Shown here: piece after piece, positions 55,972 to 64,000 of the stretch | How the letters are laid out: each line of letters starts with the position of its first letter | Position numbering within the stretch: the stretch's first letter is position 1 | Assembly (NCBI GenBank): GCA_021234155.1 | Contig: JAJEKV010000011.1 | Location: forward strand, 3,223,069 to 3,287,068 | DNA length: 64,000 bases | Origin: Isoetes taiwanensis | Taxonomy: Eukaryota; Streptophyta; Lycopodiopsida; Isoetales; Isoetaceae | Direction of reading: 5' to 3' | The notes under the pieces: generated by a model | The model's input: the letters and a program-made list of their open reading frames with translations, nothing else | Told to the model about the DNA's origin: nothing | Databases searched by the model: none | Translations under genes and position numbers: made by a program

Positions 55972-57143
55972 TGCGGAGGATAGAGAAGTCAAATAAATTT
56001 AATAAAAGGCTATAGTTTGTAGGGTTAGCCAAATTCTGTGGCGCCAATTTGGTTAGCAAAGTAAACTAGAGAAATTTAAGACAAGGAAATGAGTGCATCG
56101 TTATCATTTCTGAAAAAGAAGTATGAACAATTGTTATTAACATATTTCCGTATTTTCAACTCATAATTAAGCTCATTAGATATGGAGGCACATCTTAGAA
56201 TGATCCCTCTTGGGTTCTCCATCTTTGGGGCTGAGGTTGTTGTCTTTGCCTCTTTGATCAATTCCATTCTTTGCATAAAATCTTCTTTGGTTCCTCATTC
56301 TCATCATGTGCACCTTGATTGTCTTACGTGTTAGCCACCTCTTCCTCTACATCTTGTTTGCTCATCGTGTTGGGGACCACATCCTCTCCATCTGATTGTC
56401 CCCTTCTGTGTGTTTCCATGACAGCAGCAGTCGGGCTCCCTAGCAACCTCTTCCTCGAACTTTGAGGTCGCCTCAATCATGTCACGAGTATTCACCGGTC
56501 CGGAGTCCCTGCCGGTCGTTGATGTTGTTTTTCTTAGCCTAAATAGTTCCAAATCCGGAGAGCCTAGGGGCTGCCCTTTTGAGCTCTAGTTGAATCGCGC
56601 TCTTGTCTGTCACCGAGGCGGTGCACCGTTTATAGTTGTAGGCGAGCGGACAAGGTGTCTCGAGGGGAGGAAAGCCGAGGTCGAGGGCGGGTTTTGGAAG
56701 TAGAGGCCTTCTTCTTTCCCTCTTTTATCTTACGTAGTGCCCGAGCTCTTGATTTTTTCGTCTAACATGACATCGAGTTGCTCGAATATACGTACAAGCT
56801 TAATTTCCAGCTTCGTCGTCTCAAAGACAATGTTTTATAGCCCCTCGCTGCTTGCCGCTCGGCTAAAAAGCACCACCGGAAAAGAAGTCGAGAACGGTGC
56901 AACCTTCGGCATCAACCGTGTACTAGATAGGTGCACGTCCTACTTTCCAACCGATTACGCACCGATTACTCCTCCCCCCTGCTGCACCCCTTATGGCACC
57001 AAGGTCGATCTGACCAATAAGGCACTTACGGAAAACAAATGTTAGAAACATTGATAGTCAACAAGCAAATTTAGCCCAATTTAAAATGCATACTGCTTTG
57101 CACACTTTCGTGTCAGGCAAATTCTTTTCGATGTCTGTTTTTC
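55972..57143. other. Decayed, mostly non-coding DNA
   Basis: No supported gene. A minus-strand frame at 56,552-56,331 (MELFRLRKTTSTTGRDSGPV) is open but unrecognised. No palindromic motif copies were seen here apart from an isolated half-site, GCCCAATTT, near 57,073. Confidence 0.35.
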
Positions 57144-58160
57144 TCAGTAAATGCTTGGGAAACTTAGCATATTGCTTTGGATGGTCGGAATTGGCCGAAG
57201 CAAATATTTATTTCTGATCGATGATGCGTGGCATTGCGTCTCGGCAACATACATTAGCGGGGACAAGACATTGCAACTCTCGAACTCTAGAGGTAGTCGC
57301 GGTTCCGTAGGGGTCTGGTAGGAACCAACCCAAAACGGCCGCCAACCGTCTATTGTCTTCATGGCGGATAGGCACTCATTGAGGCGGTCTGGGGGTAATA
57401 AATATAGCTACCAATAAAAGCTGCTGGTCGATCATCGTGCTTAATTTGGTCAAGGAATTTTTCATAATCTTCCTTTGGCCATTTCTTCATTATATCTGAA
57501 GTCGCATCCAATGAAGCGGGCGAAGTGTTTACCACGTCCACGCACAAACCTCCGGGACTAGCGTGGAAACACTTGAAAGGTTTGCCACCCTCCTCAACCG
57601 GCCCTAGAAGATATTCGTCTACTTTCTTTGTAGGGACTCAGGAAAGCTTTCCTTCTCCATCTCTTTGCGTCCCTTACGCCCATCCACCGATGCTACTTGC
57701 GAACATAAGCATCAGATTCTCCGTGAATATGGGGTGAGCTTGCCTCAAGGCAGCCATGTCTTGAAAAGGAAGTTTCTTCAGCTCCTTCATGTATCTGACA
57801 AGGGCCCGCTCCATTGTTCCAATCTTCTTCAGCTCACCGGCTCTGACTTTCATAGTGCGTCTCCCAGTATAATCCTTGCTTCCCTTCAGGAATGTGGTGC
57901 CATCCTTGATCTCCTTCAGCAGCCTTTGCAGATCTAGAGGATGCATGGACTTTAATGGGCGACAGGAATTATTGGTGAAAAGTCTAAGCCTATCCTTCAC
58001 CTCAATTTTTTCTCCCTTCTCGTCCTTCAACCGGTCTTCGTAGAATAAGAATGGGCAACCCGGTGCACATATTCCACGACTCGTCGTCAAGATATACAAA
58101 GTAGTCGTAGTCACGCATAGTTGACTTCTTAATCGTTTGCAGCGCTACAGCTTTCCAATC
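57144..58160 (-). pseudogene. Unknown gene, downstream exons
   Basis: Minus-strand coding begins right after an acceptor (CTTTGTCATGCAG) at 58,161 with DWKAVALQTIKKSTMRDYDY and FVYLDDESWNMCTG. After a frameshift it continues CPFLFYEDRLKDEKGEKIEV, LKEIKDGTTFLKGSKDYTG and ALVRYMKELKKLPFQDMAAL. Further pieces are KKWPKEDYEKFLDQIKHDD with FIGSYIYY (57,547-57,359) and MKTIDGWRPFWVGSYQTPT (57,362-57,144). Codon use and clean splice signals argue that it was a real gene, but at least three frameshifts break it. I could not identify the family. The upstream exon is at 58,456-58,707. Confidence 0.45.
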
Positions 58161-58455
58161 CTGCATGACAAAGAAGGCACCAGATAAGGCGCATACACAT
58201 CATCTTAATTTGCTTGCAGTAGCTGACGCAAATTGGGCGCCCGCCCAATTTCAGATCATCCGACACTCAGGTTAAACTGGGCGGGCGCCCAATTTCCCAG
58301 AACGTTTCCGAAATTGGGCGAGCGCCCTATTTGCAGCCGTTCCGGGAAATTGGGCGCCCCCAATTTGAAAAGAGTGCCAACAGGCTGAAATTGGGCGGGC
58401 GCCCAATTTCGAACTTGTGGATAGCAGGAACTAGTAATGGTGGTAGTGCACTTAC
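58161..58455 (-). other. 295-nt intron carrying five palindromes
   Basis: The donor TATTCT then GTAAGT at 58,455 and the acceptor CTTTGTCATGCAG ending at 58,161 join the two flanking exons in phase 0 (AELYS to DWKAV). Inside are palindromes at 58,229-58,251, 58,274-58,295, 58,310-58,332, 58,346-58,367 and 58,388-58,410, so about 110 of 295 nt are motif. Confidence 0.6.
58229..58410. repeat. Palindromic TTGGGCG motifs, cluster 3
   Basis: Five copies occur at 35-45-bp spacing, with arms AAATTGGGC and GCCCAATTT and centres GCCC or GGGC. These two centres are the same motif in opposite orientations. Two copies carry one or two base changes. Confidence 0.9.
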
Positions 58456-58707
58456 AGAATACAGCTCCGCGGAAAGTGCAGCGTTTGCCCTTACGTGGCT
58501 TCCGTAGAATGCCCATTGGTTTGCTTGCTGGCTGAATTTCTTCGAAAAATACTTCCCGTGTATAGTCTTCTTTGTTATGTCATTATTCTCTGGCTTACAC
58601 GAGCGAGCTTTCGATTTTGCGTGAGATTTCTGCCGGACTTCGGCATTTCCTTTTGGCATAGAAAAAGAATATCGATTACGCCAAGTGCTTCCTTTCGAGG
58701 AGGCCAT
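58456..58707 (-). CDS. Unknown gene, basic upstream exon
   Basis: Starts MASSKGSTWRNRYSFSMPKG and continues NAEVRQKSHAKSKARSCKPE, KKTIHGKYFSKKFSQQANQW and NAALSAELYS, where the splice donor GTAAGT follows. It is strongly basic and Ser/Lys-rich, like the N-terminus of a DNA-binding or nuclear protein. The ATG at 58,707 is a plausible start, but further upstream exons on the same strand (58.8-60.1 kb) could precede it. Function is unknown. Confidence 0.4.
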
Positions 58708-58813
58708 GCCAAAGCTTGTGTGACAAGCGGTTGAGCAACGGTGGTCGTATGGTTGCCATTAACAATCCGATATTACGCATTTTGCGGATCCTCGACTTCT
58801 TCCACTTTATTGC

Positions 58814-60101
58814 TCATGCAATGCACGTGGATCGAGCGGCCGCGACATCGGCCACGGGGAGGGTGCATCGATGGGCGATAAGCGATTGGTAGAGAGTGTC
58901 CAAGTGCTCTGGACTTATGACCCTACAAGTCATATTTTGCGGGGGCTTTATGCATCTTGAACACATCGACTTCAATCTGAAGCCCACCCGGAGGGTAGAT
59001 TCTCTCCACATTAGCTTGATGCTTGCTATGGGCTTTGTGACAACTCATGTATGCGCTCTCTCGAGTGGCGTCGCCACCCGGATGGAGTGAACTTCACGAT
59101 CTGCGGCTACTCTCGGTTGTTCGGATGAAGAAGAAGACAAGGACTCCCTCTCCGAAGTTTTTGGGCTCTGTGATAACACGTCCCGCTTGCGCCTCTTCGA
59201 CGGACCACCTAAATCTTTTCCCATGCGCTTAGGGGGTTCCTCTTGGACGCAATTTGGTCCTCTTACGCTTTTCGCATCAGGCGACCTTGATGTTCTCTTC
59301 ATTCCATAGAATATAAGTTTAGTGGCGGCTTTACGGTGAATAGCCTTAGCTTGGTGTCCTCGCCTTCTTGGCTTCTTTATGTCGGGCTCCATTTGCGGTT
59401 GCCCCGGCGCTTGTCTTTATCTCACCTTTCTTGTATCTAGACTTAAGCCACTTAGTATCATTACACTTTAGGTTGGTTTTGCCACGATACTTCAGTGAGC
59501 GATTGCTTTTCGACCTGTTACGTTTGTGCTCTAATATCCCTTCGGCGGCGGTAGTAGCCATCAAAATATCGGTTCTTGATTTGATGCGGCGCTCTAAACT
59601 TTCATATGAGTCCAGCGCCCATCCTTTACGGCGCAAGAATGTGGGCTTTCCTTTATACTTACGTTCATCATACATGGCTCGTGCTTAGATAGTGGAACTT
59701 TATAGCGGACAAAAGTCCGATCTACGGTGTCTTCAGCGTCGATGAGGAAGTCATCATTGTTCGCAGCGACACCTCCATGTCGATGGCGATACCGCGAATT
59801 CATTTTCCTGCCCCTATCTTGCCAAAGAAAAGCGGAAGATCCTTGAGGTGGTTTATGCGGGACCCGGGATGAATATTCCCTATCTCTATGCACCGGACCC
59901 ATTCGTCGAAAACCGTCAAAACTTCATGGGGCACAACTTTGGATGCGGCAAGCGGATCTTTCTCTTCTTACGTTCTTGCATTCTCTATTGCAATAGCCTC
60001 TGCAAATTTGGGTCGATGCAGGGAACCCGGCGATCTGCTTTGTTAAGCGCCATATTAATTCTGCGAGCGGAAAGTAGTGTTAGTACTTGGGAGACTTGGG
60101 G
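58814..60101 (-). pseudogene. Frameshifted basic nuclear-type gene remnant
   Basis: Minus-strand pieces in order are MALNKADRRVPCID (about 60,050), VVPHEVLTVFDEWVRCIEIG (59,930-59,870), LKDLPLFFGKIGAGK, NNDDFLIDAEDTVDRTFVRY and MYDERKYKGKPTFLRRKGWA. Next come SYESLERRIKSRTDILMATT, KKPRRRGHQAKAIHRKAATK, SKRRKRDVLSQSPKTSERES and a serine run, SLSSSSSEQ (59,140-59,110). MWRESTLRVGFRLKSMCSRC follows at 59,011. Lys/Arg-rich and Ser-rich blocks resemble a nuclear protein or chromatin-associated factor, but no domain is recognised. Frame changes occur about every 250 bp. It probably continues into the exon at 58,707. Confidence 0.35.
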
Positions 60102-60129
60102 CTGAAAGAGATGTTTTTGTCGATGGAGG

Positions 60130-60461
60130 CAAATTGAAGCCCGCCCAATTTGCCTGATCTACGCACACCAAATTGGCATGCGCCCAATTTCCTAAACTCA
60201 ACTCATGGTGAGCCTTGAGTCCGAGGAGATGATTATCCGCGGGGGGCCAAATTGGGCGCCCGCCCAATTTTGCCAGATCCCTACGCATACTAAATTGGGC
60301 GCCCGCCCAATTTTGCCAGATCCCTACGCATACTAAAATGGGCGCCCGCCCAATTTACTTATCCCTCACACCAAAGTGGACGGGCCGGTTGCCTATCGGG
60401 AGAGCACGACTACCTTGGATTGTAGACTTGGTCGGAGGACTAAATTGGCGAGCCCAATTTA
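60130..60461. repeat. Palindromic TTGGGCG motifs, cluster 4
   Basis: Copies lie at 60,130-60,151, 60,169-60,191, 60,248-60,270, 60,292-60,313, 60,335-60,356 and 60,440-60,461. The middle three belong to a 43-44-bp tandem repeat in which the palindrome is followed by TGCCAGATCCCTACGCATAC. The first carries a related tail (TGCCTGATCTACGCACACC). Confidence 0.9.
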
Positions 60462-60525
60462 GTCTGACAAGTCTACCATCCCGGGTAGTGCTCTCCCAGA
60501 TAAAAACGGGCATCATCCCACTTTA
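60372..60525. repeat. Long imperfect inverted repeat centred on a palindrome
   Basis: GGGAGAGCACGACTACC, ATTGTAGACTTGGTC and GACTAAATTGG on the left face CCAATTTAGTCTGACAAG, TCTACCATCCCGGGTAGT and GCTCTCCC on the right, read as the reverse complement. The outer words CCAAAGTGG and CCACTTTAATG extend the symmetry. The short palindrome at 60,440-60,461 is the exact centre. It could fold as a hairpin with arms of about 70 nt. Confidence 0.8.
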
Positions 60526-61970
60526 ATGTCTGGATAATTTGGCAAGTCGTCCCACATTGGGTCCAATGTCCAATGTTTTGCAAAATGAAACACTCTAAAG
60601 GAAGCAATTGGGTGCCCTATTCAGATCTGCATCGTATATGTATGCATCCGGTGGGGACTAGTGAGGCATCTAGAAGATGTTCATATGTCCAGAGATGTTA
60701 TAGCGGGATACTTAATCGGTGCAAGCTCAAGTTTATATTTAGAAAGTAGTCCACCTTACCTTTGCCACGGTGGTGGGGCGAGATACCATCAGCGGCTAGA
60801 ATTCCTTGGTGTCACGAGGGGGGTACCCAGGCGATAGGTCAATGCAGAGAGAGGAAGGCCAGCGGGATGGCGACAAAAGCGGCCGAGACACAAGGCGCCA
60901 AGAGCTCGATCCGGCCGATAATTTGGTTCGGGAGTATAGTCTTGGTGAAGCGACTTTCGTGGCTAAGAAATATGAAGGCGGCGGTGTTTAGCGGAGCACA
61001 AAGCGCCAAAAAGCCACGAAATTTTCTAAATCTGCGGTCGAGGAGAATGAGGGGCTTTTAAAGGGTTATGGACCTCTCTGGGGGAAGACAAGTGTCGTGC
61101 ATGTAAGCGCTTGGCCCTTTGAAATAAAATGGACCGTTGATGGCCCGGCGTGAGGAATTAATTGTGGACCTTAATAATGAGTCTTGGATTTTTTGAATTT
61201 CAAATCTGTCATTTAAAGCCCGCCCAAAATTAATTGAGTCATGCGTGTCGCGACGTGCTTTTGGCGGAACTTCGTTTTCAAAGTTAGGGACGGACACATT
61301 ATTCGAAATTAGGTGGGACATTTAATTTTAAAATTGGGGAAATTACATTCAAATTTTGGGGGAATTCATGTTTAAATGTAAATGCGCTTCAAACTGTTGT
61401 TTTTCTGGCGATTGCCTTGTTTGGCTACTATCTTTTCTACAAGGCGCATAAACATCTTCAGCGATTCATATTCATGGCCACGAGATCTCCAAAGGTTTGT
61501 GCTGCTCCACGGTTAAATTCGCCATACCTCGATGTGTAATTCTTTTGCAAATGTGATGTTACCCGATTTTATCAATCACGCCTTTCCATTCCGCGGTTTG
61601 TTCATTCGCACCTCTTCAAGCCGCGCTGTTCATTCACACCTTTCCATTCCGCCTTTTCGATGGCTTGACCCTTGATTTACTCCTCCTCGTTCAACCAGAG
61701 TTCTTGTCACATTTACATAAACTCTAAATTTCGATGCGGTCCAGCCCTTTTCTGAAATTGTCATGCGGGATTTGTGTACTGCTATTTTCTCCATTAACCC
61801 TTGTTTGTAGTCGGGCCCTTCCAATGCTCGATTGTATTTGTTTTGGGAGCTCAATGATAAATTCCGGTTAGTGTGCGCCTCCTTAGTTCTCTTAGTGTGT
61901 ATGTGTAGGTGACGGTAGGTGAAACTGCCGGATGGGCAAAGCGTATCTCGAAGGTGTTTTATCTTGGTGA
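60526..61970. other. Decayed DNA without supported gene
   Basis: Plus-strand frames near 60,762-61,061 are GC-rich but overlap in two frames and show no domain. Single motif halves occur near 60,605 (GCAATTGGGTGCCC) and 61,217 (AAAGCCCGCCCAAAATT). Confidence 0.35.
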
Positions 61971-61973
61971 CAA

Positions 61974-62500
61974 CTAAATTGGGCGGTAGCCGAGTCTCGC
62001 GCCTACTTCACGGGTCTTTAACCACCCACGAACAAATAGAGGCGGCCCAATTTGTTGTGGATATATCTGCTTCGAGCGACAACCTTCTTTTGTACCCATT
62101 GTGGCCCGGATTTGCATCAATAATACCCTTATATAAAGCGCTGATTCGGTTCAAATTGGCGGCGCCCAATTTGCAACAATGGGACAAATTAGGTGATCGC
62201 CCATATTGTCCCTTTCGTACATGATCAGATAGGTGAAACTGTCAAGATTGGGCCAATTTGTATCTCGAATGTGTTTTCTCTTGGTGCCGGCTAAATTGGG
62301 CGGGCCCAGAGTGTGTGCCTACTTTGACTCCTCCACCACCACGAACAAATTGGCGCCCAATTTGTCTTGTGGATATAACCTCTTCAGTGAGAACCTTCTT
62401 TTCTACCCATTGTGAGACTCTTTGCATCCAATACTAACCTTATACAAGGGAATATAAACACCTCATAAGTAAAAAAAGGGCACCCGCCCAATTTTATTGT
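61974..62500. repeat. Palindromic TTGGGCG motifs, cluster 5
   Basis: About eight full or half copies occur at about 61,976 (AAATTGGGCGGTAGCC), 62,040 (GGCGGCCCAATTTG), 62,153 (AAATTGGCGGCGCCCAATTT), 62,195, 62,247, 62,291 (AAATTGGGCGGGCCC), 62,345 (AAATTGGCGCCCAATTTG) and 62,480 (GCACCCGCCCAATTTT). Longer parallel text around them (AAACTG, TATCTCGAA-GTGTTTTATCT, AACCTTCTTTT-TACCCATTG) shows that 61,915-62,110 and 62,230-62,415 are two copies of a duplicated segment of about 190 bp. Confidence 0.85.
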
Positions 62501-63820
62501 CCTTGTAACCATTGAATGGGAGTCCCCAGGGTCATTTGCATTGCTTTTCGTCTTCCTTACTCGATTTTAACACTACTGAAATCCTTGTGCAGGTTGTGTA
62601 TCTCTTCCTTAATGAACATCTAGTAGCAAAGGGAGTTGTGGGGCAAATGACACAATGCCACTTCAAGGAGATATCGAAAGGACTCTTGGCGTAGGTGTGG
62701 AGGAAGTGTTCAAGGCCACCACACCCTTCCCCCGCCAACTCGGATGCAACCACAATAGCGAAGCGGGGGCCATAGTTACCAAAAAGAAAACGGAATGAAA
62801 AGCGGCAAGTGGAAATTGAAAACTAAAAACTAAAACTAAAACGGCCAAAAACACGGCAAGTTCAAAAAAAATATACACACATATGTACACTAACTAATAA
62901 TATTAATATGGCATACTTAATACAATATCATCTTAAATATGCTTGTCCAAAATAGCATATTTCTTTGTATTATTGCACTTTCTTTTCCATTCTTTGCTCA
63001 TCATGGTGATCACAATCTATGAAAATAAAAAAACAAAGAACAAGTGAGCAAAAACATTTATCTATGGTTCAAAAAAAGAAAACATTTATCTATTTATTTA
63101 GCAAAGAAATAGCTCATTGTGCAAAATTGTAGCTCACTATTTTTGTTTTTGAGTTAAAAAGTTACAAAATTAGCTCCTTTTTTTTTTATTCTGATAAAGA
63201 GAAGCATTGCTTGGTTATCATAAATTCATTTCTATGCTTATGTTGCTCTTGTTATTACACTGCCTATGAATGCTTATTGTTTTTGAACCAGGTTACTAGT
63301 TAATAATATACTTACGCCCGCCAATTTCTTCTACAAATGATTACGAGGCAAAATGTCCAAAAGGTCCACATATAAGCTGAAACCTCATTCACCGAGAACA
63401 CATGTGTTTAATGAATCAGCATTCAAAACTGTCACATAATCCTATAAAACGAGGAACAATCGATAATAGATAATCGAGGCATACCAACTATGCCCATCCA
63501 AGCAAGAGAACTAAGAGATTTTTGCGTCTATGTCCTTTTAGAAGCAAGGCAATATCTTCGAAAAGGAATTGCAAAAGGCTGAAATTCTATAACTCCTACT
63601 CTATTTCTCACAATGGAAGACATTTACAATAACAAACCACCCCGTTTGTTTTTTGTCTCCCTCAAAGAGCAAAGCCCAACTCAAATTCACCTACAATCAA
63701 CATTTCCTTCAAAGAAATCTGTTTTGGACCTTCTTTGGGGTGTATTTATTTGATTGTTAACGCTAAAAAAGAAACATCATTTGTCTTCTAAATGCTTATC
63801 GCCTATGAAAGCAGGATCGA
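62501..63820. other. AT-rich terminal region
   Basis: No gene, repeat family or RNA was recognised. One isolated motif half (CGCCCGCCAATTTC) is at about 63,315. Confidence 0.4.
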
Positions 63821-63827
63821 TCAAGGG

Positions 63828-63956
63828 GTGCAGGTCGAATCGATCAAAGGGAGCAAAGAGTAAGCTGGGTGGTCGATTCAAAGGAAGTGGCATGGCGTGT
63901 CGATTCAAAGGGAGTGGCCCCGAAATTCAAAGCGATGGCAGTGGATTCAAAGGCGT
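63828..63956. repeat. Short degenerate TCGATTCAAAGG repeats
   Basis: CGATCAAAGGGAG, TCGATTCAAAGGAAGTGG, TCGATTCAAAGGGAGTGG and a degenerate GTGGATTCAAAGGCG follow at 20-40-bp spacing. The start of a tandem array running off the window is possible. Confidence 0.7.
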
Positions 63957-64000
63957 GCTTGATATAGTTCTCAGCCTATTTCTAATTCAATTAAAAAGGC

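Noticed and set aside
54272-62500. CRISPR array
   Set aside because: Spacing is irregular, the motif is palindromic and occurs in both orientations, and the context is a plant genome.
1-64000. tRNA or rRNA genes
   Set aside because: No T-loop plus A-box pair or rRNA core sequence was noticed on either strand by reading. A covariance-model scan would be decisive.

Overview
The window looks like heterochromatic, transposon-dominated DNA from a land plant. The evidence is a Ty3/gypsy pol remnant with plant-type reverse transcriptase motifs, a copia gag, a CACTA (En/Spm) TNP2 transposase with its DUF4218 and DUF4216 regions, Helitron ends of the plant hairpin-CTAG type, a plant-type LINE with the zf-RVT zinc-finger tail, and GT/AG introns. 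I cannot name the species. No tRNA, rRNA or intact housekeeping gene was recognised. Almost every protein-coding trace is frameshifted, truncated or split into exons.

Layout. 1-0.7 kb: a possible CACTA tail fragment and a 127-residue ORF. 0.9-3.8 kb: a degenerate gypsy element on the minus strand. Three minus-strand Helitron 3' ends sit at 3,792, 7,717 and 14,165. The first and third can be paired with 5' ends, giving elements of about 3.0 kb (with a captured gene fragment) and 2.4 kb (with a LINE inserted in a polypyrimidine tract). A copia gag lies at 8.3-8.9 kb. 16.9-18.5 kb: a cellular-type exon, then a DUF7869-like gene cut at 18,504 by a CACTA terminus. 18.5-26.3 kb: CACTA subterminal DNA, a small multi-exon gene and a multi-exon pseudokinase gene, all on the minus strand, with repeats and a MITE-like inverted repeat. 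26.4-36.6 kb: a tandem array of a GC-rich unit of about 1.13 kb. 36.5-38.4 kb: a rearranged, palindromic junction and a two-exon gene. 39.5-42.7 kb: the TNP2 transposase pseudogene. 46.1-53.3 kb: a 3.04-kb duplication bracketed by GAA microsatellites. 53.3-62.5 kb: decayed minus-strand genes among about 25 copies of a palindromic motif. 62.5-64 kb: AT-rich DNA without recognisable genes.

The most unusual signals are two families of short symmetrical motifs. The first has arms AAATTGGGC/GCCCAATTT (54-62.5 kb) and fills a 295-nt intron with five copies. The second, AACGACG, occurs at the CACTA end and again inside introns of the pseudokinase gene. One reading is that both are binding sites for element-specific proteins, spread through the ends and introns of large DNA transposons. 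That is inference. Copies of the 1.13-kb array differ mostly by small insertions and deletions at C/G-rich words. This may be real divergence or consensus error at methylated sites, so reading frames in that array should not be trusted.
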